Assembly: GCA_018242215.1 (NCBI GenBank)
Contig: JAFECG010000020.1
Span: 62,001-126,000 of the forward strand
Reading direction: 5' to 3'
Source: Pseudomonadota bacterium
GTDB taxonomy: Bacteria; Pseudomonadota; Alphaproteobacteria; Rhizobiales; Hyphomicrobiaceae
Length of the DNA: 64,000 nt
The notes beneath the pieces are model-generated. The model was not told the DNA's origin. It was given only the letters and a program-made list of their open reading frames with translations, and did not search any database. The position numbers and the translations under genes are program-made. Numbering within the stretch: the first letter of the stretch is position 1; each line of letters opens with the position of its first letter. This document shows positions 1-8,388 of this stretch, in pieces.

Positions 1-1
1 T

Positions 2-1174
2 CCTCAGGCCGGCGAGCCGCTATCGACGATCGACTACGAGGATTTCGTCTCGAAGGGCGATCCGGAATTCAAGTGGCGCTGGCCGGAGGATGAGTGGGAG
101 GCGATCTCGCTCAACTACACCTCCGGCACGACCGGAAACCCGAAGGGCGTCGTCTATCATCATCGTGGCGCCGCGCTGATGTGCTACGCGAATGCGATCT
201 CGACCGGGATGACGCGGTTTCCGGTGTATCTCTGGACGCTGCCGATGTTCCACTGCAACGGCTGGTGCTTCCCGTGGACGGTGACGATGGTCCAGGGCAC
301 GCACGTTTGCCTCAGGTGGGTTCGCGCGAAGGCGATGTACGATTCCATCGTCGAGCACAAAGTTTCGCACTTGTCCGGCGCGCCGATCGTCATGGCGACG
401 CTTCTCAACGCGCCGGACGATGAAAAGCGCGAGATCGGACACGTCGTCGCTTTCAATCATGCTGCTGCGCCGCCTCCGGCCGCCGTCATCGCTGCCATGA
501 CAGACGCAGGTTTTCATCTGACGCATCTCTACGGGCTGACCGAGACCTACGGTCCGGCGACCATCAACGAATGGAACGACGCCTGGAACGATCTGTCCCT
601 CGCAGAGCGTAGCGCGAAACGCATCCGCCAGGGCGTCCGCTACGTCGCGCTCGAAGGATTGACGGTGAAAGATCCCGAGACGATGCAGGACGTTCCCGCC
701 GACGGCGAGACGCTGGGCGAGGTCATGTTCCAAGGCAATATCGTGATGAAGGGCTATCTCAAGAACGAGAAAGCGACCGACGAGGCCTTCGCGGGCGGAT
801 GGTTCCACTCGGGCGACCTCGGCGTCATGCATCCCGATGGCTATATCCAGCTCAAGGACCGCTCGAAAGACATCATCATCTCGGGCGGCGAAAACATCTC
901 GTCGATCGAAGTCGAAGAGGTGCTTTACAAGCATCCGGCCGTTGCATTCTGTGCGGTCGTGGCGAAGCCTGATGAAAAGTGGGGCGAGACGCCGTGCGCG
1001 TTCATCGAGCTCAGGCCCGGCGCATCGGCCACCGCGGACGAAATCCTGGAATGGTGCCGCTCGGGCCTCGCACGCTACAAGGTTCCGCGCCATATCGTCT
1101 TCGCGGAGGTGCCGAAGACGTCGACGGGCAAGATCCAGAAGTTCAAGCTGCGCGAGATGGCGAAGGATGCTTGA
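2..1174 (+). CDS. acyl-CoA synthetase (AMP-forming), 5' end cut by window
   Basis: An open frame enters at base 2 and runs to a TGA at 1172-1174, leaving about 390 residues; the true start lies outside the window. The ATP/AMP-binding P-loop-like signature YTSGTTGNPKGV is near the left edge, followed by the YGLTET motif, the GWFHSGDLG motif, the hinge KDRSKDIIISGGENIS and the C-terminal lysine motif TSTGKIQKFKLRE. This order is that of the ANL superfamily, which activates a carboxylic acid as an acyl-adenylate and transfers it to CoA in the cytosol. The PMFHCNGWCFPW stretch resembles medium/long-chain fatty-acyl-CoA ligases of the AlkK type, but the chain length used cannot be read from sequence. 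It converges on the acyltransferase gene with only 19 bases between the stops and no obvious terminator. Confidence 0.93.
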   Translation, partial: PQAGEPLSTIDYEDFVSKGDPEFKWRWPEDEWEAISLNYTSGTTGNPKGVVYHHRGAALMCYANAISTGMTRFPVYLWTLPMFHCNGWCFPWTVTMVQGTHVCLRWVRAKAMYDSIVEHKVSHLSGAPIVMATLLNAPDDEKREIGHVVAFNHAAAPPPAAVIAAMTDAGFHLTHLYGLTETYGPATINEWNDAWNDLSLAERSAKRIRQGVRYVALEGLTVKDPETMQDVPADGETLGEVMFQGNIVMKGYLKNEKATDEAFAGGWFHSGDLGVMHPDGYIQLKDRSKDIIISGGENISSIEVEEVLYKHPAVAFCAVVAKPDEKWGETPCAFIELRPGASATADEILEWCRSGLARYKVPRHIVFAEVPKTSTGKIQKFKLREMAKDA

Positions 1175-1193
1175 GGACGCAGTTGCGCGCCTC

Positions 1194-3182
1194 TCAATGG
1201 GTTGAGCGGTCAGGGCTCAAGCCGGACAGCGCGGGTTCCGGCCAGATGATGGGCACGAGCAGGCGACTCGCGATCATTTGCGCCCCACGCATCGAAAGGT
1301 GATTGTTGTCGAAATAGAGCACTGTTCCGTCCGAATAGGGCTTGCAGCGCTTTTCAGAGCAAAGCTCGGGGGAAATGGGAACAAACGTTGCGCCGTGCGC
1401 CGCCGCGATCTCGTTCAGGTGTGTTTCGACGCGCGTGAAATCCTTGGCGCCCAGCCTGAAAGAAAAATCCTTGGGGTCATGGCCTGACGCCTTCCACCGC
1501 GCGACGGCCGCCGGGATGCCGGATGCCTGTGGCAAATCAGGGACCGGTCCCAAAACGACGACGCGATGCCCGGCCGCCTGCAACGTCGCGACCGTGCGCT
1601 CGAAACTCGGCCAGAACTGATCTGGATATTCGCGGTCCCAGGCAAGCGAATAGGTCGCGAGGACGATCGTTGCCGGAGAGATCGAAATCAACCGATCCAT
1701 GATGCCCGCATTATAGCGCCCGCATCGATCGTCGCCCGGAAATGTAAAGCCGGCGGCGGGTGGACACCCCGATGCCGTGATCTGGCGGACGCTCGCATGG
1801 CGGGCCTTCGCCAATTCGCCGAGCGCTGCACTGACTTCCGCGCCATGGCTATCGCCATAGACGATGACGCTCGGAGCCACGTCATCGCCAAGAATGCATG
1901 TGTCGTCGTAGGAGCCGACTGTGTTCGCATGGAAGTGGCACTTGTCGCGCAGCGGACTCGCGTCGGCACTTGCGGCAGCGATCTGCAGAACACTTTCGGG
2001 GAAGCGCTGCGGCATGCCATTGAGCGCGAGCAGAGCGACAGCGGAAAACGCCATGGCGCCGAGACCGAATGCACCGCCCTTGAAGATCGCGGCACGCGAA
2101 AAACCGGCGGGCGCGCGACGGCGAAACGGCTGCTCGACGAAATGCCAGGTCACAATCGCGAGCAGGATCGCCGCGGCTGCGATCGTCGCCTGCTCCCAGA
2201 TCGTCAACCTCTCGGACGTCGCGAGTTTCGTGAAGACGATGAGCGGCCAGTGCCAGAGATAGAGGCTATAGGAGATAAGCCCTAAAGACGTGAGCGGCCG
2301 GAGCGTTAATAATCGGGCGCCTATGGTGCGCCGTTCCTCTCCAGCCCAGATCGCTACCGCCGTTCCCACGCACGGACGAAGTGCGGCAGCGCCAGGAAAT
2401 GGCGTCTTCGTGTTGTATGCAAAGATCGCGGTCGCGATCGCAGCGAGGCCGAGCGCCATTGCGATCTCGCCCTGAACACGCGACGCGGGACGTGGCACAA
2501 GGCCGAGCGCGACGATGGACCCCGCAAGCAATTCCCAGGCGCGCGTGTGCAGCAGATAAAAAGTGCCGGCCGGATCCTTCGCAAGAAAGAGAACGCTTGC
2601 GGCCAGCGACGCTGCGAACAGAATCCAGATCACGATTGTCAATGCCCGCGGCCACCAGCGAAAGACGGCGATGAGCAGAAGCGGAAAGACGATATAGAAC
2701 TGCTCCTCGATCCCGAGGCTCCAGGTGTGCAGCAGCGGCTGGGTGCCGCTTCCCGGATCAAAATAGCCCGAGTGCTCGAAGAACCAGATGTTGCTGACGG
2801 AGAAGGCGGTGGCGATCAGGCTCGATGCATACCGCTCAAGCTCGTCGGGCAGGAGAAAGACCGCGGCGACCGCCGTTGTGCAAGCGCAGACAAAAACGAG
2901 CGCCGGGACGATCCTTCGAATGCGTCGCTCATAGAAGCGCGTCAGGCTGAAGGTGTTCGCCTGTAGCTCGGCGGCGATCAGCCGGGTTATGAGAAATCCC
3001 GATAATACGAAAAAGATGTCCACGCCGACGAAGCCGCCCGACGCGAACGGCAGATCGAGATGGTAGGCGACGACGGCCGCGACGGCGATTCCTCTCAGCC
3101 CATCGAGGTCCGGGCGATGGCCGGCGGTGTCCTTGCTCCCCTGCGCGGCAGAGGCAGCTTGGTTAAACACTTTCCCGCTCAT
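1194..3182 (-). CDS. OafA/YrhL-type membrane acyltransferase with C-terminal SGNH domain
   Basis: The first half is an acyltransferase-3 domain: RPDLDGLRG opening, AYHLD with the conserved His, GGFVGVDIFFVLSGFLIT, YERRIRRIVPA and about ten hydrophobic segments. The last third is a periplasmic SGNH-hydrolase-like domain with a YGDSHG block and a terminal DNNHLS block. Family members O-acylate cell-surface polysaccharides or peptidoglycan, with the SGNH domain as acyl acceptor or transferase outside the membrane. A start at 3182 is preceded by GAGGG; an in-frame ATG at 3209 is possible but has no clear ribosome-binding site. A diverged paralogue lies at 41392-43317. The target glycan is unknown, and no sugar-polymer cluster adjoins it. 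Confidence 0.9.
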   Translation of the reverse strand: MSGKVFNQAASAAQGSKDTAGHRPDLDGLRGIAVAAVVAYHLDLPFASGGFVGVDIFFVLSGFLITRLIAAELQANTFSLTRFYERRIRRIVPALVFVCACTTAVAAVFLLPDELERYASSLIATAFSVSNIWFFEHSGYFDPGSGTQPLLHTWSLGIEEQFYIVFPLLLIAVFRWWPRALTIVIWILFAASLAASVLFLAKDPAGTFYLLHTRAWELLAGSIVALGLVPRPASRVQGEIAMALGLAAIATAIFAYNTKTPFPGAAALRPCVGTAVAIWAGEERRTIGARLLTLRPLTSLGLISYSLYLWHWPLIVFTKLATSERLTIWEQATIAAAAILLAIVTWHFVEQPFRRRAPAGFSRAAIFKGGAFGLGAMAFSAVALLALNGMPQRFPESVLQIAAASADASPLRDKCHFHANTVGSYDDTCILGDDVAPSVIVYGDSHGAEVSAALGELAKARHASVRQITASGCPPAAGFTFPGDDRCGRYNAGIMDRLISISPATIVLATYSLAWDREYPDQFWPSFERTVATLQAAGHRVVVLGPVPDLPQASGIPAAVARWKASGHDPKDFSFRLGAKDFTRVETHLNEIAAAHGATFVPISPELCSEKRCKPYSDGTVLYFDNNHLSMRGAQMIASRLLVPIIWPEPALSGLSPDRSTH

Positions 3183-3330
3183 GGACCCTCGTATGGCCTT
3201 CCCGTTCATCGCGAACCGACGCCGCGCAGCGGCAATATCGTCATTCGGCGACCGAGGCTCAAACGATTTATTTGACGGAGTCCGTCGCAGCGTTCAACGC
3301 GCATTCAGGTTGCACGGCCGCAGGGCGTCG

Positions 3331-3987
3331 TCAGAACTCAACTTCGAGCTCGACGATCTCGTCGGGTTCGATCAGGGCCCCCTGGGTCCATTCCTGCATC
3401 AGCGGCCACCGGAAAATGGTTTCGCAATATTCCGAGAGTCGCGGATCGAGCGTCACGGCGTAGGTCCGGAAGCGGGTGCAGACAGGCGCATACATTGCGT
3501 CCGCCACGGTCGGCTTCGCGCCGAAGAGAAACGGCCCGCCGTATGTCTCGAGGCACTCCGTCCAAATCGTCTTGATGCGTTCGACGTCCGGGCGCGCGCC
3601 GGAGAAGATCTTGAACGACTTGTGGCGGGCTTTGAGATTCATCGGCAGCGCCGAACGCAGGTTATAAAAACCGGAATGGATCTCACCCGAGACCGAGCGG
3701 CAGTGCGCTCGCGCTGCCTGATCCACAGGCAGCAAGCCCGCATTTGGTGCAAGCTCGTTGACGTATTCGGCGATCGCGAGCGTATCCCAGACCGTCACGT
3801 CGCCATCGGTGAGTCGTGGCACCCGCACCGATGGCGACAATAACAGCAGTTCCTGCCGCGCCTCTTGATCATCGGTTGCAATGAGTTCCTCGTCAAAATC
3901 GAGTCCCGACATCCGGCACAGCAGCCAGCCGCGAAGCGACCATGATGAGTAGTTCTTGGACGATATCGTCAGTGTCGCTTTCGCCAT
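3331..3987 (-). CDS. glutathione S-transferase family protein
   Basis: The 218-residue product has an N-terminal thioredoxin-like half (SSKNYSSWSLRGWLL, then the VPRLTDGD cis-proline region and WDTLAIAEYVNE) and an all-helical C-terminal half, the layout of bacterial glutathione S-transferases. The serine-rich SxNYSSWS segment is where this subgroup places its catalytic Ser/Cys. The start at 3987 has GGAG nine bases upstream; an ATG at 4002 would overlap that site. It is divergent from phaZ across about 120 bases. The substrate is not predictable. Known members conjugate or isomerise electrophiles in the cytosol. Confidence 0.88.
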   Translation of the reverse strand: MAKATLTISSKNYSSWSLRGWLLCRMSGLDFDEELIATDDQEARQELLLLSPSVRVPRLTDGDVTVWDTLAIAEYVNELAPNAGLLPVDQAARAHCRSVSGEIHSGFYNLRSALPMNLKARHKSFKIFSGARPDVERIKTIWTECLETYGGPFLFGAKPTVADAMYAPVCTRFRTYAVTLDPRLSEYCETIFRWPLMQEWTQGALIEPDEIVELEVEF

Positions 3988-4107
3988 CGACGACAACTCC
4001 ATTGCGCCTGATCCTGCCTAAACAATCCTCTCGCAGCACACACTATTATGCACTACGTTTTTCAGTCGCATGGTTTTTTCGATGACTGACGGGGGACGTT
4101 CCGCGCG

Positions 4108-5322
4108 ATGCTCTACCAGGCCTACCAGTTCCAGGACGATCTTCTTGCACCGCTGCGCGAGGTCGCCAAAAACTCGAAGGCCGCTCTCGAGCAGCAGCTC
4201 CTGCCGACGGTCGAGGCCTTGAAGCAGCATATCGCTGCCGGGTTCGAGATGATTTCACGCTTTCAGTTGACCCACACGCGCCCGGAGTTTGCAATTTCGG
4301 CGGTTCGGGTCGGAAATCGCGATGTGCCCGTCACCGAAGAGGTCGCTCTCGGCCTGCCGTTCGGAAATCTCCTGCACTTTCGCAAGGACATCGATACGGC
4401 ACAGCCGAAGGTTCTCGTCGTCGCCCCCCTTTCGGGGCATTTCGCGACGCTGCTCGCAAAAACCTGCGAGACACTGCTGCGTGATCACGACGTCTATATC
4501 ACCGACTGGATCAACGCGCGGGATGTTCCTCTGGAAGCGGGTAAGTTCGGCGTCGACGAATACGTCGATTACATCATTCGGTTTGTCGAGGAAATCGGAC
4601 CGGATACGCACCTTCTCGCGGTCTGCCAGCCGTGCGTGCAGGCGCTCGTCGCTGCTGCCGTCATGTCGGAGAACAAGCATCCCGCGACGCCCCGTTCGAT
4701 GACGCTGATGGCCGGCCCCATCGATGTGCGCGAAAGCCCGACGGCGGTGAACAAGCTGGCGTCCGAAAAGCCGCTCTCCTGGTTCAAGGCGAACGTGACT
4801 GCGCGTGTGCCCTCACGCTACCCGGGCGGCGGCCGCCGGGTCTATCCGGGTTTCGTGCAGCTCTTCAGCTTCGTTGCGATGAATGTCGACCGGCACCGGG
4901 CGCAACACCAGAAGCTCTATGAGCATCTCGCGAATGGCGACATCGCGGAGGCGCAGAAGATCAAGACATTCTACGATGAATATTTCGCCGTCCTCGATCT
5001 GACCGAGGAATTCTATCTCGAAACGATCGATCGTGTGTTCCAGCGCGCGGATCTCGCGACGGGGGACTTCACCTATCACGGCCGCAAGGTCGATCCGGGT
5101 AAGATCCTAAAGACGGCGCTGCTGACGGTCGAGGGCGGGCGCGATGACATCTGCGCTCTCGGTCAGACGTCGGCAGCACACGATTTGTGCTCTTCGCTCC
5201 GCCCCCATCTCAAGCGCCACCACCTGCAGGCCAATGTCGGCCATTATGGTACTTTCAACGGCAAGCGGTGGGAACGCGAGATCTATCCCGTCGTGCGGAA
5301 CTTTATCCTGTCGATGGAATGA
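4108..5322 (+). CDS. phaZ: intracellular polyhydroxyalkanoate depolymerase (copy 1)
   Basis: This 404-residue protein belongs to the intracellular PHB depolymerase family, which breaks down stored polyhydroxybutyrate granules. The lipase-box serine is replaced by cysteine in AVCQP (Cys173). Asp346 in the GGRDD motif and His379 in GHYGTFNG complete a triad. The Cys-to-Asp and Asp-to-His spacings (173 and 33) fit the Cys-Asp-His triad described for Ralstonia eutropha PhaZ. The alpha/beta-hydrolase core runs from about residue 100 to the end. A second copy lies at 45018-46400 with the same spacing. No synthase or phasin gene is in the window. Confidence 0.93.
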   Translation: MLYQAYQFQDDLLAPLREVAKNSKAALEQQLLPTVEALKQHIAAGFEMISRFQLTHTRPEFAISAVRVGNRDVPVTEEVALGLPFGNLLHFRKDIDTAQPKVLVVAPLSGHFATLLAKTCETLLRDHDVYITDWINARDVPLEAGKFGVDEYVDYIIRFVEEIGPDTHLLAVCQPCVQALVAAAVMSENKHPATPRSMTLMAGPIDVRESPTAVNKLASEKPLSWFKANVTARVPSRYPGGGRRVYPGFVQLFSFVAMNVDRHRAQHQKLYEHLANGDIAEAQKIKTFYDEYFAVLDLTEEFYLETIDRVFQRADLATGDFTYHGRKVDPGKILKTALLTVEGGRDDICALGQTSAAHDLCSSLRPHLKRHHLQANVGHYGTFNGKRWEREIYPVVRNFILSME

Positions 5323-5398
5323 GCGCGCAACTTACTTAGCGGATGGCCGCCTTCGCGGCCGTGGCCGGCATAAGGTGCCGACGAATGAGATCGCGGCG

Positions 5399-5695
5399 CT
5401 ATTTCACCCAGACTTTGTGCTGGCAATCGAGCCATTTGGCGATCACGGCGCGGTCATGGAACTGAATCGCGCCGCAGTTCTGGCAAACGATCATCAGAAC
5501 GTTGACGGGTGCGGTACTGGACGATTTGCGCTCGCACGTCAGCATGTGGATGTCGACGTCGCAGTTCGACCGGAAACGTCCGCAGACCGGGCAGCCAGTA
5601 ATATGTTTTCCGAAAAGGAATTTATCGACCTCCGCTTTGGTGAGGTCGCGCGTTTCAGTGGTCGTTTCTCGTTCCACTGTTGCGGTATCTGTCAT
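5399..5695 (-). CDS. small protein with two CxxC pairs (putative zinc ribbon)
   Basis: This encodes 98 residues with two cysteine pairs, CPVC at about residue 38 and CQNC at about residue 74, plus additional cysteines (NCD, TCER, DCQH). This is the pattern of a zinc-ribbon or similar metal-bound fold. The N-terminal 25 residues are Thr/Glu-rich and probably flexible. No signal peptide or membrane segment is seen. An in-frame GTG lies three codons upstream of the ATG chosen. I do not recognise the family. Coding potential is supported by the regular cysteine spacing, not by any functional context. Confidence 0.6.
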   Translation of the reverse strand: MTDTATVERETTTETRDLTKAEVDKFLFGKHITGCPVCGRFRSNCDVDIHMLTCERKSSSTAPVNVLMIVCQNCGAIQFHDRAVIAKWLDCQHKVWVK

Positions 5696-5929
5696 CGCAA
5701 TCACCGTGGTCTATTTTGAATATCGGAATCGTATGATGAGAACTCCATTCAGACAAGAAGCGTTCACGTCTTCAGCCAAGATTTGATGACGATTCATCAG
5801 CCTATTTTGTTGTGCGATGCAGTATCCACGCTGCCTGGAACTCTGTTCAAACCGATGGCGAGGCACGACGTAGGAAGCGCTCGTCGAACCCACCTATTCT
5901 TTCAGCACGCGTTCCACTTTCCGAGGCTT

Positions 5930-5954
5930 GGAACAGGCGTCACCCGAGCACGTT
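5930..5954 (+). promoter_or_regulatory. candidate EcfG (general stress sigma) promoter
   Basis: GGAAC at 5930-5934 is separated by exactly 16 bases from CGTT at 5951-5954. GGAAC-N16/17-CGTT is the consensus recognised by EcfG-type sigma factors that run the general stress response of alphaproteobacteria. The site would start transcription about 45 to 50 bases before the ATG at 6010. The rest of the interval from 5696 to 5929 shows no other convincing gene. Confidence 0.6.
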
Positions 5955-6009
5955 GACCACCCGACCGCGCGCGACTGTCAAACGTCAACACAGCGTATGG
6001 AGGATCAAC

Positions 6010-6780
6010 ATGCTCAAAACTTCGATTGTCGCGCTCGCGCTCGTCGCGGGTTCGACGACATATGCATTTGCAGGCCCGAACGATCAGGGAGGTAACGGCT
6101 CCGCTTCGCCGGGTGGTGGAGCAGCGATGGAGCACTCTCAAGGGGCAGCCGGCGGTTCCATGGGCGGCGGCTCCTCAATGGAGCGTGGCTCTACCGGCGG
6201 CGCGATAAAAGGTCGTTCCGAAGGCGCGAGCGAACTTCGTGGCTCGAAGATGAAGGGCGATCGCAGCTCTGCTTCGGACGAAGGACGGAACAAGGCAGAC
6301 CGGCAGCAGGCTACTGACGAGCAACGAAATCGTAAAAACGCTAATCGTCAGGCGAATGACAACGAACGCACCGGCAAGCATGAAAAGCGCGCGGAGAGTT
6401 CAGACCGAAAGGATCGGACTGGTTCGCACCAAGCCAAGGACGAGTCGCGTCGCGAGAAAGGCGCCACCGGAGCCAGTGAAGGAACGGAAGGTAAGGCTGG
6501 CGGTCCGAAAGGCTCGGTCGCAAACATCACGACAGAGCAAAGAACTCGGATCAAATCCGTCTTCGAAAGTCATCGCGTGGCGCCAGCTCACGGCTTGAAC
6601 GTGGCGGTCAACGTCGGTGTCGTCATTCCACGGTCGGTTCACGTCTACCCGATCCCGGAAGACATCGTCACCATCGTGCCGGATTACAGCGGGTACGAGT
6701 ATTTCATGATCGACGATTCGCATGTCGCGATCGTGGATCCGGATACGCTCGAGGTGGTCGACATCATCGTGGTCGCCTAG
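6010..6780 (+). CDS. secreted DUF1236-type protein with long charged disordered region
   Basis: This encodes 256 residues starting at an ATG with GGAGG six bases upstream. A signal peptide ends near the AFAGP site (about residue 21). It is followed by a Gly/Ser-rich stretch (about 22-75) and a very polar Lys/Arg/Glu/Asp/Asn/Gln stretch with repeated RN-KADRQQ-like units (about 75-165). The C-terminal 90 residues contain the HVYPIPEDIVTIVP, YFMIDD and VAIVDPDT blocks typical of DUF1236, a domain common in periplasmic proteins of this order with no known reaction. An EcfG-type promoter upstream suggests stress induction. An in-frame extension upstream to 5812 lacks a ribosome-binding site and is rejected. 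Confidence 0.85.
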   Translation: MLKTSIVALALVAGSTTYAFAGPNDQGGNGSASPGGGAAMEHSQGAAGGSMGGGSSMERGSTGGAIKGRSEGASELRGSKMKGDRSSASDEGRNKADRQQATDEQRNRKNANRQANDNERTGKHEKRAESSDRKDRTGSHQAKDESRREKGATGASEGTEGKAGGPKGSVANITTEQRTRIKSVFESHRVAPAHGLNVAVNVGVVIPRSVHVYPIPEDIVTIVPDYSGYEYFMIDDSHVAIVDPDTLEVVDIIVVA

Positions 6781-6804
6781 GGCTCGTTTGAGCTATGAAA
6801 CGAA

Positions 6805-6833
6805 AGCCGCCGGAATTTCTCCGGCGGCTTTTT
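6805..6833 (+). terminator. rho-independent terminator after DUF1236 gene
   Basis: A perfect 9-bp stem (AGCCGCCGG / CCGGCGGCT) with a 7-base loop is followed at once by a run of T. It lies 24 bases after the stop codon at 6780 and separates the stress gene from the zinc-regulated gene downstream. Confidence 0.9.
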
Positions 6834-6871
6834 ATGTGTCAACGCGCGACCTCGGGTCGGCAGCCACTTTC

Positions 6872-6901
6872 TTGACGGATGTTATAACATCCTAATATAA
6901 G
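6872..6901 (+). promoter_or_regulatory. promoter with embedded Zur-like operator
   Basis: A TTGACG -35 element (6872-6877) and a TATAAG -10 element (6896-6901) flank a perfect 16-bp palindrome, GGATGTTATAACATCC, at 6877-6892. The core TGTTATAACA is the core of alphaproteobacterial Zur boxes. An operator between -35 and -10 fits zinc-dependent repression of the CobW-family gene that starts 25 bases downstream. Confidence 0.75.
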
Positions 6902-6926
6902 GGCGGATCAAACCGGAGATGGCCTT

Positions 6927-8186
6927 ATGGACTCGGAACTCACCGCGTATCTCAAGAGAAGAGGTGCAACGCCCGACAAGCGTTTACCCGTCACCGTCCT
7001 GTCGGGGTTTCTCGGTGCAGGAAAGACGACACTTCTCAATCACGTGTTGAACAACCGTGAGGGTCTGAAGGTCGCCGTCATCGTCAACGATATGAGCGAG
7101 GTCAATGTCGATGCCGACCTTGTCGCGATGGGCGGGGCCAATCTTTCCCGGACTGACGAAACGCTCGTCGAGATGTCGAATGGATGCATTTGCTGCACTT
7201 TGCGCGACGATCTGCTCAAGGAAGTACGGCGCCTCGCGGCAGAACGCCGGTTCGATTACCTCCTGATCGAATCGACGGGCATCGCCGAGCCGCTGCCTGT
7301 CGCCTCCACATTCGAGTTTCGGGACGAAAACGGGCTGAGCCTGTCGGATGTTGCCCGGCTCGATACGATGGTGACCGTGGTTGATGGCGCAAACCTGCTC
7401 AAGGATTATTCGTCGCACGATTTCCTCAAGGATCGGGGCGAAACTGCGGGCGATGGCGACGAGCGTTCGCTCGTGCAACTGCTCGTTGATCAGATCGAAT
7501 TTGCGGACGTGGTCGTCCTGAACAAGATCGACCTCGCGAAACCGATGGACATCATGGCCGCGCGAACGATCATCCGCTCGCTTAACGCGGATGCGCGGAT
7601 CATCGAAACGAACCACGCGCGCGTCGAAGCGAAGGACATCCTCGACACAGGCCTCTTCGACTTCGATCGTGCTCATCGGCATCCGACGTGGCTCAAGGAA
7701 CTCAACGACTTCAACGAGCACCGGCCGGAAACCCAGGAATATGGCATATCGAGCTTCGTCTATCGCGCCCGACGTCCGTTCGAACCCGTGAAGCTTCATG
7801 CGTTTTTCAACACGACTTGGCCCGGCGTCGTCAGGGCCAAGGGATTTTTTTGGCTTGCCTCGCGACCGCAATGGGTCGGCGAGCTGAGCCAGGCAGGTGC
7901 CCTCGTTCGACACGAGGCTATCGGGTATTGGTGGGCCGCAGTGCCCAAAAATAACTGGCCCGATGACGAAACGCTCGTCGCGCGGATCGATAAAGGTTGG
8001 CACAAAATCTGGGGAGACCGGCGTCAGGAGATTGTCTTCATCGGCACGCAAGACATGGACAGGGCAAAGATCACAGCCGATCTCGACGCCTGCCTGCTGC
8101 CGATTGCCGAAAACGGACCGATCGATACGTCGGCATGGCGCGCATTGCCCGATCCGTTTCCGGAGTGGCGCCGCGACGCTGCCTGA
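6927..8186 (+). CDS. CobW/COG0523 GTPase, probable zinc chaperone (ZigA/ZagA type)
   Basis: This 419-residue protein carries the full G3E GTPase set: Walker [10 protein letters not shown] (residues 27-35), the metal-binding NGCICCTL motif (Cys87, Cys89, Cys90), [10 protein letters not shown] and the guanine-specificity LNKIDL. A C-terminal CobW_C domain contains [21 protein letters not shown]0523 proteins use GTP hydrolysis to deliver metals in the cytosol. Zur-controlled members sustain zinc enzymes in zinc starvation. The Zur-like palindrome in the promoter points to zinc instead of cobalt or nitrile hydratase maturation. It is a single-gene unit with no zinc importer beside it. Confidence 0.92.
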   Translation: MDSELTAYLKRRGATPDKRLPVTVLSGFLGAGKTTLLNHVLNNREGLKVAVIVNDMSEVNVDADLVAMGGANLSRTDETLVEMSNGCICCTLRDDLLKEVRRLAAERRFDYLLIESTGIAEPLPVASTFEFRDENGLSLSDVARLDTMVTVVDGANLLKDYSSHDFLKDRGETAGDGDERSLVQLLVDQIEFADVVVLNKIDLAKPMDIMAARTIIRSLNADARIIETNHARVEAKDILDTGLFDFDRAHRHPTWLKELNDFNEHRPETQEYGISSFVYRARRPFEPVKLHAFFNTTWPGVVRAKGFFWLASRPQWVGELSQAGALVRHEAIGYWWAAVPKNNWPDDETLVARIDKGWHKIWGDRRQEIVFIGTQDMDRAKITADLDACLLPIAENGPIDTSAWRALPDPFPEWRRDAA

Positions 8187-8198
8187 GAGAAATTTCTC

Positions 8199-8221
8199 GC
8201 CGGACATTCGCAATGTCCGGC
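8199..8221. repeat. inverted repeat downstream of CobW gene
   Basis: Ten-base arms GCCGGACATT and AATGTCCGGC pair perfectly around a 3-base loop, 13 bases after the stop at 8186. There is no T-run, so it may act as an mRNA 3'-end stabiliser or a rho-assisted stop, but not as a classical terminator. Confidence 0.6.
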
Positions 8222-8388
8222 CGCACCAATAAGAAATTCCGATTGATGGGACCTTGTCTTGCGTGGCTAAGAGCCGCGCGACGCGCCTCGTTCCATTGCA
8301 ACATTTGTGCGGGATGGATGAATGGCGTTATGAAGATAGCGTCTGCCGGCGAGACTTCCTTTCCCACACTGCAATGGAGAAGCTTGCA

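Noticed and set aside
5345-5360. GGCCGC-CTTC-GCGGCC hairpin after phaZ copy 1
   Set aside because: There is no T-run after it, and short GC palindromes are common in this GC-rich sequence.
6984-8213. 409-codon open frame antisense to the CobW gene
   Set aside because: It mirrors the codon bias of the plus-strand gene, has no ribosome-binding site, and the plus strand carries all G3E motifs.
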